This document shows positions 35,280 to 59,425 of a stretch of DNA of 64,000 bases, piece by piece (position 1 is the stretch's first letter; every line of letters begins with the position of its first letter). Made by a program: the position numbers and the translations under genes. The notes under the pieces are model-generated. The model made no database searches. It was not told where the DNA came from and was given only the letters and a program-made list of their open reading frames with translations. Origin of the DNA: Colius striatus. Taxonomy: Eukaryota; Chordata; Aves; Coliiformes; Coliidae. The stretch is from positions 5,278,513 to 5,342,512 of the forward strand of contig NC_084781.1 of the NCBI RefSeq assembly GCF_028858725.1. Reading direction: 5' to 3'.

Positions 35280-35480
35280 CTAATTGGTATTATTTCTGGA
35301 TCTCATTTTCTCTAGGGAGTTGACAATTACTGAGAGATAATCCATGTCTGTAAGGAAAACTAATGATTAATTGCTTCCTTTCAATTAGGTTCCCTGTCCT
35401 CTATCTTGCAGAATTTGCTAGCAAATACATTGTCTTCATGGCAGTCCAAAATACATAGTTATCCTCATGTGGGAGCTGGT
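35280..35480. promoter_or_regulatory. Candidate homeodomain-site cluster
   Basis: Within about 130 bases there are AATTGGTATTATT, GACAATTACTG, GATAATCC, CTAATGATTAATTGC and CAATTAGG. These form a dense set of ATTA/TAAT cores on both strands, in a region otherwise of balanced composition. This could be a distal enhancer for SIK2 or ALG9. It is inference from motif density only. Confidence 0.3.
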
Positions 35481-38400
35481 TCAGAATCCAAGGCTGTGCT
35501 TGCCTTTCCCAGCAATAGCAGGCCTGGAGATAGGAGTTGATGTGAAGGGACAGATGCAATCCTCATTCCCTTTTTCTTGGCCTCAGACAGGTGAGGGGTA
35601 ATTCAGGCAGGGAAAAGGGTGGTATGATTTCTACATTCTGTGAGAATGTGAAGAACAAGGCAGAACTGCTAGTTGTAGGACCTTTTTCTTTTGATGATGT
35701 AAAAACCCCCAGGAATTTTGGCCACAGTATATATTCCATGGTATTCAGACAGGGAGGTAGTTACTCCTAAACACACAGAAAGAGAAGATTACCAGGTGCT
35801 CAGCAACAGGTTAATGGGGCTGTCCCTTGAATGGCTCTTAGGGTCTAACATGTGTGGTGCATTAATAATTTATAGGCATTGCAGTGTGTGTATGTTTGAG
35901 CTTTCATTGTGAGAATGGCTGTGATGTCTGTGAGAGTCAGATGACTCTAGAACTGTGTTGCAACCTCAGATTGCCTCTTTTTACTTTGGCTGTCTGGCAG
36001 CCACCACGTCAGGCACTCTAATTACACAAGTAAAGGACTGTGCATGAGGAGGACTGTGAATTTTAGCTTTACTTCTATTATTGGTGAGCTCCCAGATGTA
36101 TTTTTGTGGACTTTGCACCTAACAGTGGGGTGATGAAAATTGTTGATGTGCTTTTGTGCCTGGTCTTCGTGCCCTAAATAGCTTTGGCCAGTTCTCCATC
36201 AGCTGACTGAAATGCTGATGGTGCATGGACAGAAAATACTGTGAAGGAAAGCTGGTGCAGGAAAAAGCTGAGTTGTTAAACCTCTGGAAAGGACTCTTTA
36301 ACAAAAGAGGACAGACCAGTGTCCAACATCTCCCCAAGAGGAGCTGGGTTTAAGTTTCCTGCTCTGCTGCATCACTTGCTGTTTCTGACAATCTGTTCTA
36401 GCTCCATGGCTGTTCTCCTCTGCTGGGACAGGGAGGTGTGCAGAGAACTCAGTCCTGCTTAACCTTAGTGTCATGTGAATGCCTTGTATGTCTTCACTTA
36501 CTCTTTAGAGGCTGCAGACAGGCTCTGGGATTTCTTTGTTCATGAACAGTGCCATTGTGCATATCAGTCCCCACTTCTAGAAATATTTGATAAGAAACTT
36601 CCCTGTAGTGTTCTGTAAGCCCAGTGCACTTGCTGACTTGTTAGGGCTCCTCCTCTGTGCCAGACCTGCCCTCACCAAAAAGGAGGATGAGCTGGCTTTT
36701 CCCAGTTAACCAGTCAATATTTATTCTTCCAGGCAAGCTGTTAAAATGCTATTGCTCTCTTGTTTTGGTATTTGTCTCTCCTGTCTTGCTGGAATATTGC
36801 CCCAAAGTCTCCCACACTGGCAGCTCTTGTTTGTGTAGCAGTGACATGTGGGCGTTCATAAAAGACAAGGTTGTGGGAGCCTTCCCGTGACTGCCAGGTC
36901 GTGTTTTCATTTTCTCTTCTGAGTGAGGAGTGTGTTTCAGCCCATCTGCTCCAAGAAAGGCTGGAGTTTGGTAAGAGAAAGCCACAGGATCATTTATTCA
37001 ATATCAAGATGAACCTGCAGTCAGTAAGTTAAGTACCACTGGGGGAAGATGGACTGTATTTAGGTGGTTGCTGTGGCGATGGAAGCAGGGCTGCAGGAAA
37101 GATTCCCAGCTGCTCTAGAATGCTGCTCCCTGCTTTCTTTGGGTTGCTGGGTCCCCATATGAGGCTCTAGTTTCCTCCATGTTTTCCTGTTGCTGACTGT
37201 CTCTGAAAGTTGGTGTCTCTGGCCTTTTTGGGAGGAGACAATCCTAGATGCTGCAAACAATTTCCTAGATGGAAATGTATTTAAGGAAGATGCACGTATT
37301 TGCCTCTGTGCCAGCATCAATTATTTGTGGTTGACAGACACTTCCTGAAGGGACAGGAGCTGCAGGAAAACTGAGCTCCTGTGCCATTTTAGTGAGGACA
37401 CCCCTGTAATGTGTTTTTTGCACAGCACCTGGCAGAGCAGAGGCTTTGGTGGAGCAAAGAAATGTTAAGCTGCTCCCTGCCCATGAGAAGAGCAGGCAGA
37501 GCCCTTCCTTTCCAGAGCTGGAAAACCTGCTTTATGTGGCTTAGCCTTTTGGATTGCTCTTCCCTGCTCGAACTGGTGCTTTGTTCCTGTTTCTATTTTT
37601 TAAGGAACAGTCTTTCAGGCATAACTATATTGACTCCAACAGCTCTCCTGCAGTCAAGTCGATGCTTTCAGACCACTGCAGAGAAGAACGGTTTGTACAG
37701 CAAGCTCAAGGTATCTCCTGTACGCTGATGAAAAGTTTGAGTTGCAGGATAATTTGCAAGTGAGCCGCTCAGCACTGGGTACTGCAGCTTTCCAGAAATC
37801 CCCAGAAATCCTTCCTTCAGCTAGCAGCAGTTCATCTCTGCTGAGAACTGGAAAGTTCATCCCCCAAGTCCTCAGCTGCAGGCCTACAAACCTGCATCAT
37901 CGATTCAGAGCCAGTACAGCAAAGCATGTGGGCCCTGCATTCACCCTGCTTTGTGAATAAATGGGGAGATTGGTGAACCTTCTTCAGGGAAACTCTCAGA
38001 AACATGCAGCTAAACAAGATTAAAGTGCTGTGCAGCAGTGGGGAATATGTGCCTGTCTGCTAAATTTGCCCACAGTCTCACTCGTCGGGTATTTTTATAT
38101 GACCTTGGGAATACCCTTGCTGCCTGGAGCTAAGCTCGTCACTAATGACTAAGGCCTTATCCTCACAGGCTGCTTAGAAAAGTCATATTGTTCCCAGTTA
38201 TATTTTTAAAACCACTCAGAGCTGGTGTTGAGGCTTTGGATATTTTCTTTTGTTCTAAAATCAGGAGTGTTACTCTTTGTTTAAAATTAAAAAATGACAT
38301 TGCTTTACTGAGTAAAGTCCTTTGGAACTGCAGACTTTGGGGTACTCTCTCCAGAATCCCCTCTGACAGAAAAATCCCTCCCAGCAACCTTTCAGCCTTA

Positions 38401-40584
38401 CCTGCCTTGTGGCTGACACCCCTTTAAAAAAACAGGGAGAAGGGCACTAATGAAAACAAAACACAGCAGCTGATCCTGGCTCCACACAGCCTAGGTGTTT
38501 GAACACACCTTAGGCAGGAGGAGATGAGGTTCTACACAGCTGCCCCTACTCTTAGGAAGTTTTGGCCATTTTTTTTAATGTGTAGGTACAGCCTGAACTG
38601 ATGTGCTGGTCCATTAACCCCTCACATGCCATCTTCACCCCAGGAAAAAGAAAAATGCCATGTTTCTAGAGAGCTAGAGAAGCATATCAGAGTCTCTGCC
38701 CTGAGAGGCTTCTAATGTTTCCTAGGAGGTGGTTCCTGGAAAGCTACAGTCAGATACCAATAGTGGCTGCTCTCTGTTCAGGGAAAATAGAATGCCTTTG
38801 TTTATGTAGCTGACTTGATTGGGTTGCTGTGGAAAAGTGGCTACTAAATACAGGTCCTTCTGATTACCACACTGACTGTGTAGCTGTCTCCCTTTGTGGC
38901 TTTGTAAGTGAATATCTCTGAGCTGCTCAATGACTACAGGAGGTCTCTTGGCCTATAAAGTAGGTTTCCCCCATCCCCCAGTGACCTAGCAAGGAACAAT
39001 GGAGGCCACCCAGTACAAAGAGTGCTGTAATAAAGCTGCCAGAAGTTGGTTGTGGCTTTCCCTTCTGAGTTTTTTCCAGGCTTATTTTTAGGCAGTTTAC
39101 AATTAATTCTTTTGGAAAAAGAAACCCCTAAAATTGCCATTGTGGCTTCTAAGAACTGTTGATTTAAAAATCAGCTCTTTTAAAGACTGGTATCCTGGGA
39201 TTAATGCCTCAGGGAAAGAGAAAAGTCTGGCTATGTCATGCCAGGGCTCTAGGCAACGTGTTCAAAATGAAATGCATGGATATTTCTTGCATTTTTATAC
39301 TTTTTACTCAGCTTCCCCTTTAGAGTCAAGGGTAATCCACGTATGAGCTGCTTATGGACCTTGTCTTTGCTGTTGCTTTATGTTTATCTTGATCAAATCA
39401 CATCATCTGAGCAGGTCAGAAAGGAATTATCAGAGCTTCTTGGAGCTCAGGATGTGCTTGCTTGGGGAGCAGCCTGTCTTCACAGGCTCTTTGAAGCAGG
39501 TTATGTGAGCTTTCCTGATGATGATTTTGGAAAGCCTTCCCCAGAATTCTTGTAACTGCTGCTGAAATGAAGTGAAGGGCACTCAGAGTGTTTGCTTTCC
39601 AAGTCCATCTTGCTCTATGCAGTATTACCTGCATCAGTTAATTGTCGTTCATCAATATTTAGGCTAAATTGTTCTGGACAACTGAAAAACATTGGATTTT
39701 TTTTAGACTGGCAGAATTCTTTCTTCAAATATATGATTAAATAAACATGAACAAAATCAGGTGAAGTGCTTGGGGCCTCAAGAGTGTCTTTGGAGATAGT
39801 GCTTCAGGTTAAACCAGAAAGGCTAAAGGTTAAAGCTCTGTGGTTCCAGGAGGAGGTCAGGGCCTTGCTTATTTAACTGGATACATCAGTGATATGTGGC
39901 AACTGGAAGTATTAAGGGGGAAAAATAGCCTTTTGGTTGCATGATACCTTAGTTGGGTTTTGCTTGCTCTCGCTCTTGTTAGAGGCTTCCTGAGGAATAT
40001 GTGTTTTGACTTTTTTCAAAGACAATGCTGTAAACATAGAGGGTTAATTTCTGTCCTGTTCAGCTTCACAGCAGCCTCAACACTTGTGCATGTATGGAGT
40101 GCCTCTCTGGGAACCTGCCTTTATGCTGAGTGGGAACCAGCTGATGCTGGGTGAGGACTCCAAGGGTAGAGCTGTTGGGTTTTTTGGGGTTTGTGTTGGG
40201 GGTTTTGTATCTTTTTTACCTTACTGCATGAAGAGGAGTTGGTGGATCCCTTGACAGAGGAAATTTGGCAGCTATTTCTATTTCCAGCAGCAGCTCTGCA
40301 AATCCTCTTTGACTTGATGCTGCTCCAGCCGTCTTCCTAAGGGAGAGCTCAGTACACAAAAAGGGTTAAATCACTTCAGAACCTTCCTTGGCTTTCTGTG
40401 CTAAATTACCTAAAAGTTTTGACAAGCAGGATGGCCTAGACAGATGTGTTGACATGGCAACCGCTCCAAGGAAAGCTTGTCAAGAAAGGAGAGCAGCTGG
40501 CCTCCAGTCACGACAAGGTACAGCAAGCAGCCACTGCCCTGGCTGTGCCCCCAGATCTTGCTGTTGGTGCCTTGATTAGAGTGA

Positions 40585-40700
40585 ATAATTCATAAGTCTC
40601 TCTATCTGCCTTTAATGCAGCTGCAGTGACGTGAGCAGTGCTAACAAGACTCAACCACTAATTTGCTGCATTAATAATGTCTTCCTGCTTTTGCTCATAG
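40585..40700. promoter_or_regulatory. Candidate regulatory block with ATTA and E-box words
   Basis: GAATAATTCATAA, TTTAATGCAGCTGCAG (holding a CAGCTG E-box), GTGACGTGAGC, CTAATTTGC and CATTAATAATG lie together. The motif density stands out from the flanks, but support is weak. Confidence 0.22.
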
Positions 40701-41574
40701 CAAGTCTGTGCAGGGAAGGCGGTTAAAGCCAGGCTTTCTGTGTGGAGGTTGTTCCTCTCGGAGCTTACAGTCTGCAGGGCTGGGAACTTGGGGTGGAAGT
40801 GCATGCCTAAACTGTTGACAGGCAGGACCACTGGCTTTAGCTCTTTTTCTGCCTGCTCTGAAGCCAGCAGCACTGGCTTGCTGAAGAAAGTGTGACCTGG
40901 TGGCTAGGGTGTGGGCTGGGGTTTGGGAAATGCTGCGTGCTCCCTTTCCAGCTTTGGCACTGTTTTTCTAGGTAGAGGTGAGGGGGGTTCTGCTTTTGTA
41001 GGTATTTAGTTGCTTGTCTGCAATATCTGCCATTATTCTACCTACCATTTTCTGGGTGCTGTGGTCTCAGGCAGAGCAGACTCTGTGGGCTGGCTTGTTG
41101 AAGGAGAGGACCCCAGGTTTTGCAGAGCCATGAAAAGGAGCTCTGATGTCTTTGTGAACACGTAAACTCCTGTTTTCCCACACCAGCAGTGAAGTGGCCT
41201 CATGGAGTGACTGAGATGTAAGCAGTTACTTGCAAACAGAACAGCCTATATGAAGCAGGGAAAGGTTGCCTTTGCTGTCTTCTGAGAGGTTTTGGCTTCT
41301 GTGTATCATGTTAACTGTCCTTGGTATATGAACTGTGCAGTGGTGCTGCACAACTGAGCTTTCAAAGAGAGAACCCCGAGAAGCTCAATGTATTCATTTT
41401 GTGGGGCAGTGGTGGTCCTGACCAGTATGTACCTGATCTCATGTAGCATTTGCTATTCAAGAAGACACGTAGCCTTCCCAGACTGCTTTGCAGCACAGTG
41501 AGTTCAGCAGCAGGCTGTGTGGAAAGGGTAATGCATACCCAGGTGACTTCAGTGCACGGTATTATTTACCCTAT

Positions 41575-41582
41575 TGACGTCA
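41575..41582. promoter_or_regulatory. Full consensus CRE (TGACGTCA) downstream of SIK2
   Basis: A palindromic CREB/ATF octamer lies about 1.8 kb beyond the SIK2 poly(A) signal, followed directly by GCAGCTG, an E-box. The wider word ATTGACGTCAGCA is shared with the CRE at 24785. Occupancy is unknown. Confidence 0.35.
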
Positions 41583-43374
41583 GCAGCTGTATGTTCTCAG
41601 CTTGCCTCCACTATAGCAGCCTGCAGGAGACGAGCTGCAGAGAGCTTATGAACTCTGTAAATGTGCCTAACCTTTCCAGAACTCAGCATACAATTCTCAG
41701 CTAAGTAAATGTCTGTTTCTGAGTATTTTGGGGAAAAAAACCTCCTATTAGCTTTCCCTGTGCAACTCATTTTGCTCCTGTTCTGCAAACCAATGCCACA
41801 TGGATTCTTACCTAAACACTGTAGCCTTTATTTGCTGATAAATCAGTTCATGTGCCAAACTCAGATGCAGTTTTAAAGCCGCACTCAGGTTGTAAATGCC
41901 TCATCAGTGAAAGAGATGTGTATGCATTCTGCTTCCACCCCATACATAAACTGTTCTGATAGTCAGCTGTTACCTCGTGTGTATTGTGTTCCCCTGACAG
42001 CCTTGCTGCTGATCCATCTGCTGGGGGCTTAAATGAGCAGTGGCAGCCAGATAACACTGAAAAGGAAAGCTCAGCTGGCCTGAGGCCCAGCAGAGAAACG
42101 CTGTGCTCTGTAACACTGTGAGGGCTCTGACCTAGTCTGTAAGTCAGAACTTATCCCAGTGAGGGGGAGGGCTTTCTCCTGTCTCCAATGGGATAAGGAG
42201 GACTTAGTTTTTGCAGACTCTGTCTGTATAGGAAAACGTCTTTGCTTTTTTCCCCTGGCCTTTACGTAGCCTGGTTGTGGTGCTGTTGGGGAAGGAGTGA
42301 CTCACGGTCCCCCTCTGTGCAGCTTGAGTCATCTTGTGATCTCTGGCTGATATCTCTGGTTAAGCAGGGCATGCAAGCAGATATGGTGCTTCAGCCTTCT
42401 CCCTGGGAATCAGCAGAGGAGCGCAGGGTATGTGGGAAAGCGGCCATCAGAGGTGTGTTGGATGCTCTGAGTGTGGTGTGGAGTTAAGGCACAGCATTAC
42501 TAGTATTTTGTCTGGGTGCGTAGTCTGAAGTCTTCTTGGCACTTCTGATTCATGGGAACGTGGAAGATGATCAGGCAGTTGGTCAGTAATGTTACAAGCC
42601 AAGCTACTAATTCTGTTGCAAAGTGTTTTGTGTCCCCATGCGTCACCCCAACGGCTCAGCTGCAGCTGTTCAGGGGCTGCTGTAGCTGAGGTTGCTGTGC
42701 CCATGCAATAGGGACAGCACTTTGGGTGCAGGAGGATACATGAATCTGCTGCATGCTACAGAAATTTTTGCTTGACCTCTCTGAGCATCACACTTTTTAT
42801 TGGAAGGGTTTCCTCAATCGCCCTGAGCATACCTAGGGTGTTGCTAGTGATGCTGAGAAAAGAGCTATTGAGTCTTTTTCACCTTTTGTGTCATGTAACT
42901 CTTGTTGCAGTCCTAGGGCTCTGTAATGTTTTCTCTGTTGTCTTTTAGTCTCTTATGCCCCCTCTGTGAATAGTAGTGTTTTGCCTTTCCACCATCTTTT
43001 CCTGAGTTGCCCCCTTTCTGCCTAAATTGCCAGAGAACAGAGATGGTGCCCTTTCAGTTTTCACCCTCAGCAAGGCAGCGATGTAATGCTTCCACCAAGA
43101 GGGTAAGACAAATTTGAGACTCTTGGGCTAAGTTACATTATGCCTACTGCACCTCAGATCACAGTAAAACGTTTTAAGGAAAGTAATTAATTCATTAACA
43201 TATGTCAAAATGAGAGGAAGCAAAATCCAGTCTAGAAAATCCAGCCTTTGCAGAAGACATTCCATTTCTTTTTTTGTCATTGGTGCCTCAGAGAGAAAAT
43301 AACCTCAATGTGATAGAGAGAGGCTGCTAAGAACACAAGAGTGACAGGGGCTGCTTGAGTTCCCTAGATATTTA

Positions 43375-46300
43375 AAAGTGAAATGCACATATTTATTTTG
43401 TATTAATACACTGTCATTGCTTTACAGAGTCCAGCATATCAGTTGCATGTAAATACTACAGATGAAGTTGCCCAACTGGAGCTCACAAAACTAGTGCATT
43501 TATCCCAAAGCAGAGACTAAACCCTTTAACTTCTTAAAAAAATACATTAAAGAACGTACCACACACACACATATTGCACTTTTCTCCATGTGAAATTTTT
43601 ACCCCATGTACATCACACCAAAGTCTCTTCAAAGGAGTCTGTCATACAAGATAATAAAGCTACTCATTACTCTAACAGTAGTGTACACAGTTCTCTTGTT
43701 AGACGTAACACAGTTGAAGGAAAAAGACGCTTCCAAGTAGTACGAAGTGGTGCCCAATGGATATTCGGCCACATTAGAAGGCACGAGGAGCCTTTTATAC
43801 TAATTGGCTTAAAGGAAATAACATGAAATGTTAAATAGGCTTTTGGTTGAGGGGAAGAGTCAGTTTAAACTGCACTAAGAAACACCGTAGCTTCCCCTTT
43901 ACCAGCACTGCAAAGCTCAAAGGAGCTTACAGTAGTTGGCACATCCTGATGAATGAATTGTGGAACTCAGGAGCAGAATTATTCCTGGCTTTGAGTCCTA
44001 AAGTGTACAGTAACCTGGAGTTGGCTGGGGAAGGAAGTGGTTACAGTTATGGCAGTAGCCCAGCTCCTAGAGCAGAACGGGGTTGGTCTCCATAGGTGCT
44101 GTGTGTCCCGTCAGCAGTTTTTCACTGCATAGTTCCTCGAGCGCTTAGTCTGATAATAAAGTTTCATGTGTTTATTATGCTGTGGGGTAGGGAAGAAGGA
44201 ATGAAAGGATGGAACTCTTCTTTGCCTCTTTTCCTTTTCTGCAGGGCTGAAATGCCTGGCCTGTTACGCTGCAGTATTTGTCAAGCTGTTTCCCTGGCCT
44301 TGTTTGACAGTGAAGGTGTCGGGGGTTTCTGTGTTCCACAGCTGTTTACTGTGTCAGATGTGTTTTCCTTTTGAAGGGAAACCACACACTAGAAACGTTT
44401 TCCATCTCAGCTATTTAAAGTAGAGCTTTCTAGCCCTCTTTATCTTGCATCCCCTAAGTAGTTTGTGGATGTGCTCCCCATTCTCTAAGCTCCCCTTAGC
44501 TGATGCCTTGAGAAATCGCTGTGAGATCAGAGGTAGAAGCTGAGCAGTTAGGGACTGAGTCTAGCTGCACAACTGGACCGTAATCAGAGCAGGCTACAGA
44601 GCAACAACCAGGAGTTGCCTCTCTAATTGTAGCATACAGGAAGCAAGGTGTATTCTGTCACTTGTTAAAGCCTTCCCTTCTTCATAGAGGAATGCAGTGG
44701 CAGAAGTCCTACTTTTCCACATTTAAATATGGTCTTATTGCTGTAAATGTTGGCTTTTTCCACCTTTCTACACCCTCATTGTTTTTAGTATCAAAGACCT
44801 CAGCTCACCCAAGTTTCCAGCAAACAGTGGTGTTTTTCTACATATGCAATCAGCACAGTTTCTCTGCCATTCCTTGTGCTTTAATTAAGATGTGATTGTG
44901 CTTAATGTTTCCTCAGAAGACAGCTGAACTGTCTAGCTGGGAGCCTCATTTGTCTGTCATCCTGTAATGTCCCACAGTACTTCAAGGCTAGAGCCAAAAC
45001 CCAAACTAGAGATCTAAACTTCTGCAGATTCCTAAGCAATCCTCCTATGACTTGCATTTGGTGACCAAAAGGTCTGGAGATGCAACTGCTTGTTGAGTTT
45101 GGTGTTTCTTGAAATGGTTGATACATCAACAGCTCGTGATGCTAAGTATTGCTGTAATACTTCCAATGTTATATACACACAGGTAATCAAAACACTAAGA
45201 AAGTTCAACATTATATTCCACATGGTGGAACGTGTGCTCTGAAGGGACTTTGGCTATAGCAAAGATATAAATGGGGTATTGTCTACTTTCTTCAGAAAAA
45301 AGCATATAGGCTGATAAAGAACTGAAAAAGGCACAGCACTATCACTTCACAGGGGTTGTTTTAAGCTCATTGTTTTTATCCTTAAGTTCTAAACCCTAAA
45401 TAAGTGTCCAAATATACAAAGCTCAATAAACCACCAGCAACACATACTGAAAGTTCAAAACATGGTTTGTTTGCTTTTTCGAATGCCATGGAAGGACAGA
45501 TGGACCCTACCCAGTGATCGGATCCACACAGGCCTGCCTGCAAAAGGGGGTGATTTCAAAAGCCACCCAGGTGGACTTTTTTTCTGTTTAAATGCTGATC
45601 TTTATTTTTCTCATGGTGCTTCTCACCTCTGTATCTCTGTTAGCTAATCCTTTATCCTTTAGTATTCTCTACAAACCACGGTGGTGCTCTGTGTCACTTC
45701 CAGGTATCTTTTGACAAAGTCAAGACATCACTTAGAGATCCAGAAGTTTCCCTTAGTGGACGATTAAGAGTTCCTTGGCAGGTTTGGGAAATACTGTTTA
45801 CTTGCTAGCAGGAGGAAGTGAAGGCTGCCTGAGATGCCTGGTGATCTCAGAGGTTTACCCTAGAGTAGTTCCAGATCAGTAGCTTAACCAGCAATTGGAT
45901 GCCAAAGTGCAACTTTCCTTTAATTCTACCTTACGCTACTGTTTCAAGGGTACTCGAGGCGCCGTCAGCGCAGACCAAAATCTACCCTGAATTTCAATGA
46001 AAACTATTGCTTTTATTGCCAATGAGTATGATGCAATGTGCACTTAAACTTGTTTCTCCCAGTGAACGCTAGAGGAATGCTGACAAACTCCCTGATTTAT
46101 TTTTTCAGAAGGGGCTACTTCCTTCCTCTAAAATTCACTCTTTTTGCCGCCTCCTACGCAAACTAGTTCTTTGTGGGATGAAACTGCACTATCCATTCTC
46201 TAGCCCCTGCCACCAGCAAGAGGAGCCAGTAACCAAACATTTCTTGCCACCTCCTCCTTTTTTTTTCTGGTCAGGTGGATTTTTAGTGCCCCTGTTAATT

Positions 46301-46395
46301 CAAGGGCTGAAAAATGACCATGAAGTTTGGGGTGGGAATAAAAACCAAAAATTCACATGCTTCTCTTCCACTCTCAGCTTAGTCACCCCATGGTA
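43375..46395 (-). other. SIK2: SIK2 3' untranslated region (about 3 kb)
   Basis: Extends from the SIK2 stop at 46396 to the distal AATAAA at 43392-43397. The distal 250 bases are AT-rich, with a short CA run at 43559-43570. Read on the minus strand they end in AATAAATATGTGCATTTC, which resembles what I remember of the mammalian SIK2 mRNA end. Internal AATAAA hexamers on the minus strand at about 46096, 46012 and 45601 offer shorter alternatives. Open frames in this stretch are not coding. Confidence 0.7.
43392..43397 (-). terminator. SIK2: Distal AATAAA poly(A) signal of SIK2
   Basis: TTTATT on the plus strand, about 3.0 kb past the SIK2 stop. Chosen over nearer signals because the upstream AT-rich tract looks like a conserved 3' UTR end. 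Transcript ends would decide. Confidence 0.6.
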
Positions 46396-57520
<11,125 letters not shown>

Positions 57521-59372
57521 TCAAGTTCAATGACAAGAATAATTACATGCAGGGACGATGCATGAAAACACAACTTCTTTTATCAGCAGACCCACTGAAA
57601 ATATTTCTTGGGAAGCTGAATGTCCCATGCTGCTATTTGCATGACAACTACTTAGTTACTAAAACACTCTGCAAAACTTCACAACCTGTAGGAGTTTTGA
57701 GTAAACTTCTACCAGTTTGCTAAACCCAAGTTTATAAACACCCAGCACTGAAGTTCAACAAACTGACAATCATGCATACATAGGAGCTTATTTACTTGCC
57801 AAGAGCTATTTGAGATTCGGTACTGGATCTGAGATTTCCTGAGTTTTCTTTAGGTGCTCTTGAGCCTTGAATACACAACAAATTTTGACAGCAGCGTTTA
57901 TATTGAGGAAGCTGGCTTAACCATTGAACTGAAACTGATTATTTTCAAAGTACAGGATTTCAGCAGGCTGTAGCACTCTTGCCTTTCACTCTTACCAGTG
58001 TCTTTGGAGCTCTTCACAGTGCAGATCCTCCGGTTCTCTGTTACATCCTGTCACCACTTTCGCTCCCTTTACTTCCTACATCATCTGCTTTAGCATTCTT
58101 TACTCTTCCTGACAGGATCCCAATAGTCCCTCCTACATTCACTGCAGATACCAATTCTGAATATGCTCCTCCCGTGACACACCTCAGATGCAAGGGTCTT
58201 AATTCATCAGGATTTTACTAAAAGCCACTGGAGCACAGTGTTTGGACACACCTGGTAAAACCAGGAATCAAAATATTTGCTCCACTGAAGTTTAGTAGAA
58301 TTTTCTTGTGGAATTCAATGAAGTCAGCATTTCTCCCTTTTGCTCTGTTCTGCTTAGCTCTCTATTGCACTCACGTACAGACCACCCTGTATGTTCTCTG
58401 TGACAACAAATGCTGTTAATACTAAAGAACAAAGAGGTTCTCGAGGAGAAAAACCTGATAACAGGGACAATTATTCTTTGGATTTGAGGCTTTCTGGCAA
58501 ACTGGCTTCAATTCATTAATTGGTCAGCTGTATCTCTGAAGGAAACAGTGGAGCACTGGCAAGTGACATGCAAAGATTGTCAAGCACAGCAACATTGCTT
58601 TATGTTCATCACTGGTCTAGCCCTGTGTGAACAATGATTTAACTGATCCCTGCCACTTTTTCCACACTGGAACAAACTATGCTGTAGAAGGTTACAGGAG
58701 GTGTCTTGTTGTTCAAGTGGTAATACTTTTACCCTTGCAACTAATCAGGCTCCTACAGCATTAGCTGCAGGCTGGTGTGACTCGAGGAATCCTGTGAAAG
58801 TCAACAGTGTTGATAAAGAGTAATCAGGGTACTGAGTTAGTACTATCAAGCCCTGAATACCTCAGAGGTATGTTAATGCTATGCAGCGCTGATCAGCAGA
58901 TACGAAACTGATAAAACACTGGGGTTAGCAGACACAGTACAAGCACTACTGGCACCACTTCATTTACTTCTATTTGCATAGCTTATGTTACTCAGAGGAA
59001 AGAGCCTGGCTCTCTTGTCCTACCTCATGAGCTATGAAACCATGACAGAACCCTCGGAACCAAACAGAGAGATATTAACGAAAACTTGCCAGGCTTAGTT
59101 GAAGTTAAACTAGGGTTGCTTTAGGGAAGCAGTAGGGAAGTTGAATCAGACTACTTACACTGAGCTTAACAGCAAAGGTATTTGGTTGCTTTCCTAACAA
59201 AAGGACATAATTGCTCCAGTAGTTCTTTTAATAGAACTCTTCCTGCAACATATATCAAAAAGGAACATAGGCAGAAGCAGCAGTTTTGGCGACACCAGAA
59301 CTGAAGAAGAGGCTTTTAGAGCATTTTTTTTTCCTTCTATCTTCCAAGATTGTCCTTTGCATGTAATAAGGT

Positions 59373-59425
59373 ACAGAATCATAAAATAGTTTGGGTTGGA
59401 GCTAGCTGCAAACTACCCATCCCCA
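59373..59425 (-). mobile_element. CR1 LINE 3' end remnant in a SIK2 intron
   Basis: The plus strand reads CAGAATCATAAAATAG, then TTTGGGTTGGAG, the reverse complement of the CR1 3' terminus. Only about 50 bp are recognisable. Confidence 0.78.

Larger units (their letters stand above)
30046..43375. other. 13-kb region between convergent ALG9 and SIK2 with no visible gene
   Basis: No open frame here resembles a known protein, and I see no CpG island, CR1 copy or tRNA. In human, PPP2R1B (PP2A scaffold A-beta, 15 exons of HEAT repeats) occupies this position between SIK2 and ALG9. I looked for its characteristic HEAT-repeat peptides and did not find them, but short exons are easy to miss by eye. 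The longest open frame (30745-31206, +, 153 codons) is Cys/Ser/Phe-rich and looks like chance. AT-rich homeodomain-motif clusters occur at about 35280-35480 and 40585-40700. Confidence 0.65.

Noticed and set aside
40168-40208. Telomere-like TTGGG/TTTGGGG stretch
   Set aside because: Only three irregular G-runs with no repeated unit, so it is a G/T-rich patch and not an interstitial telomeric repeat.
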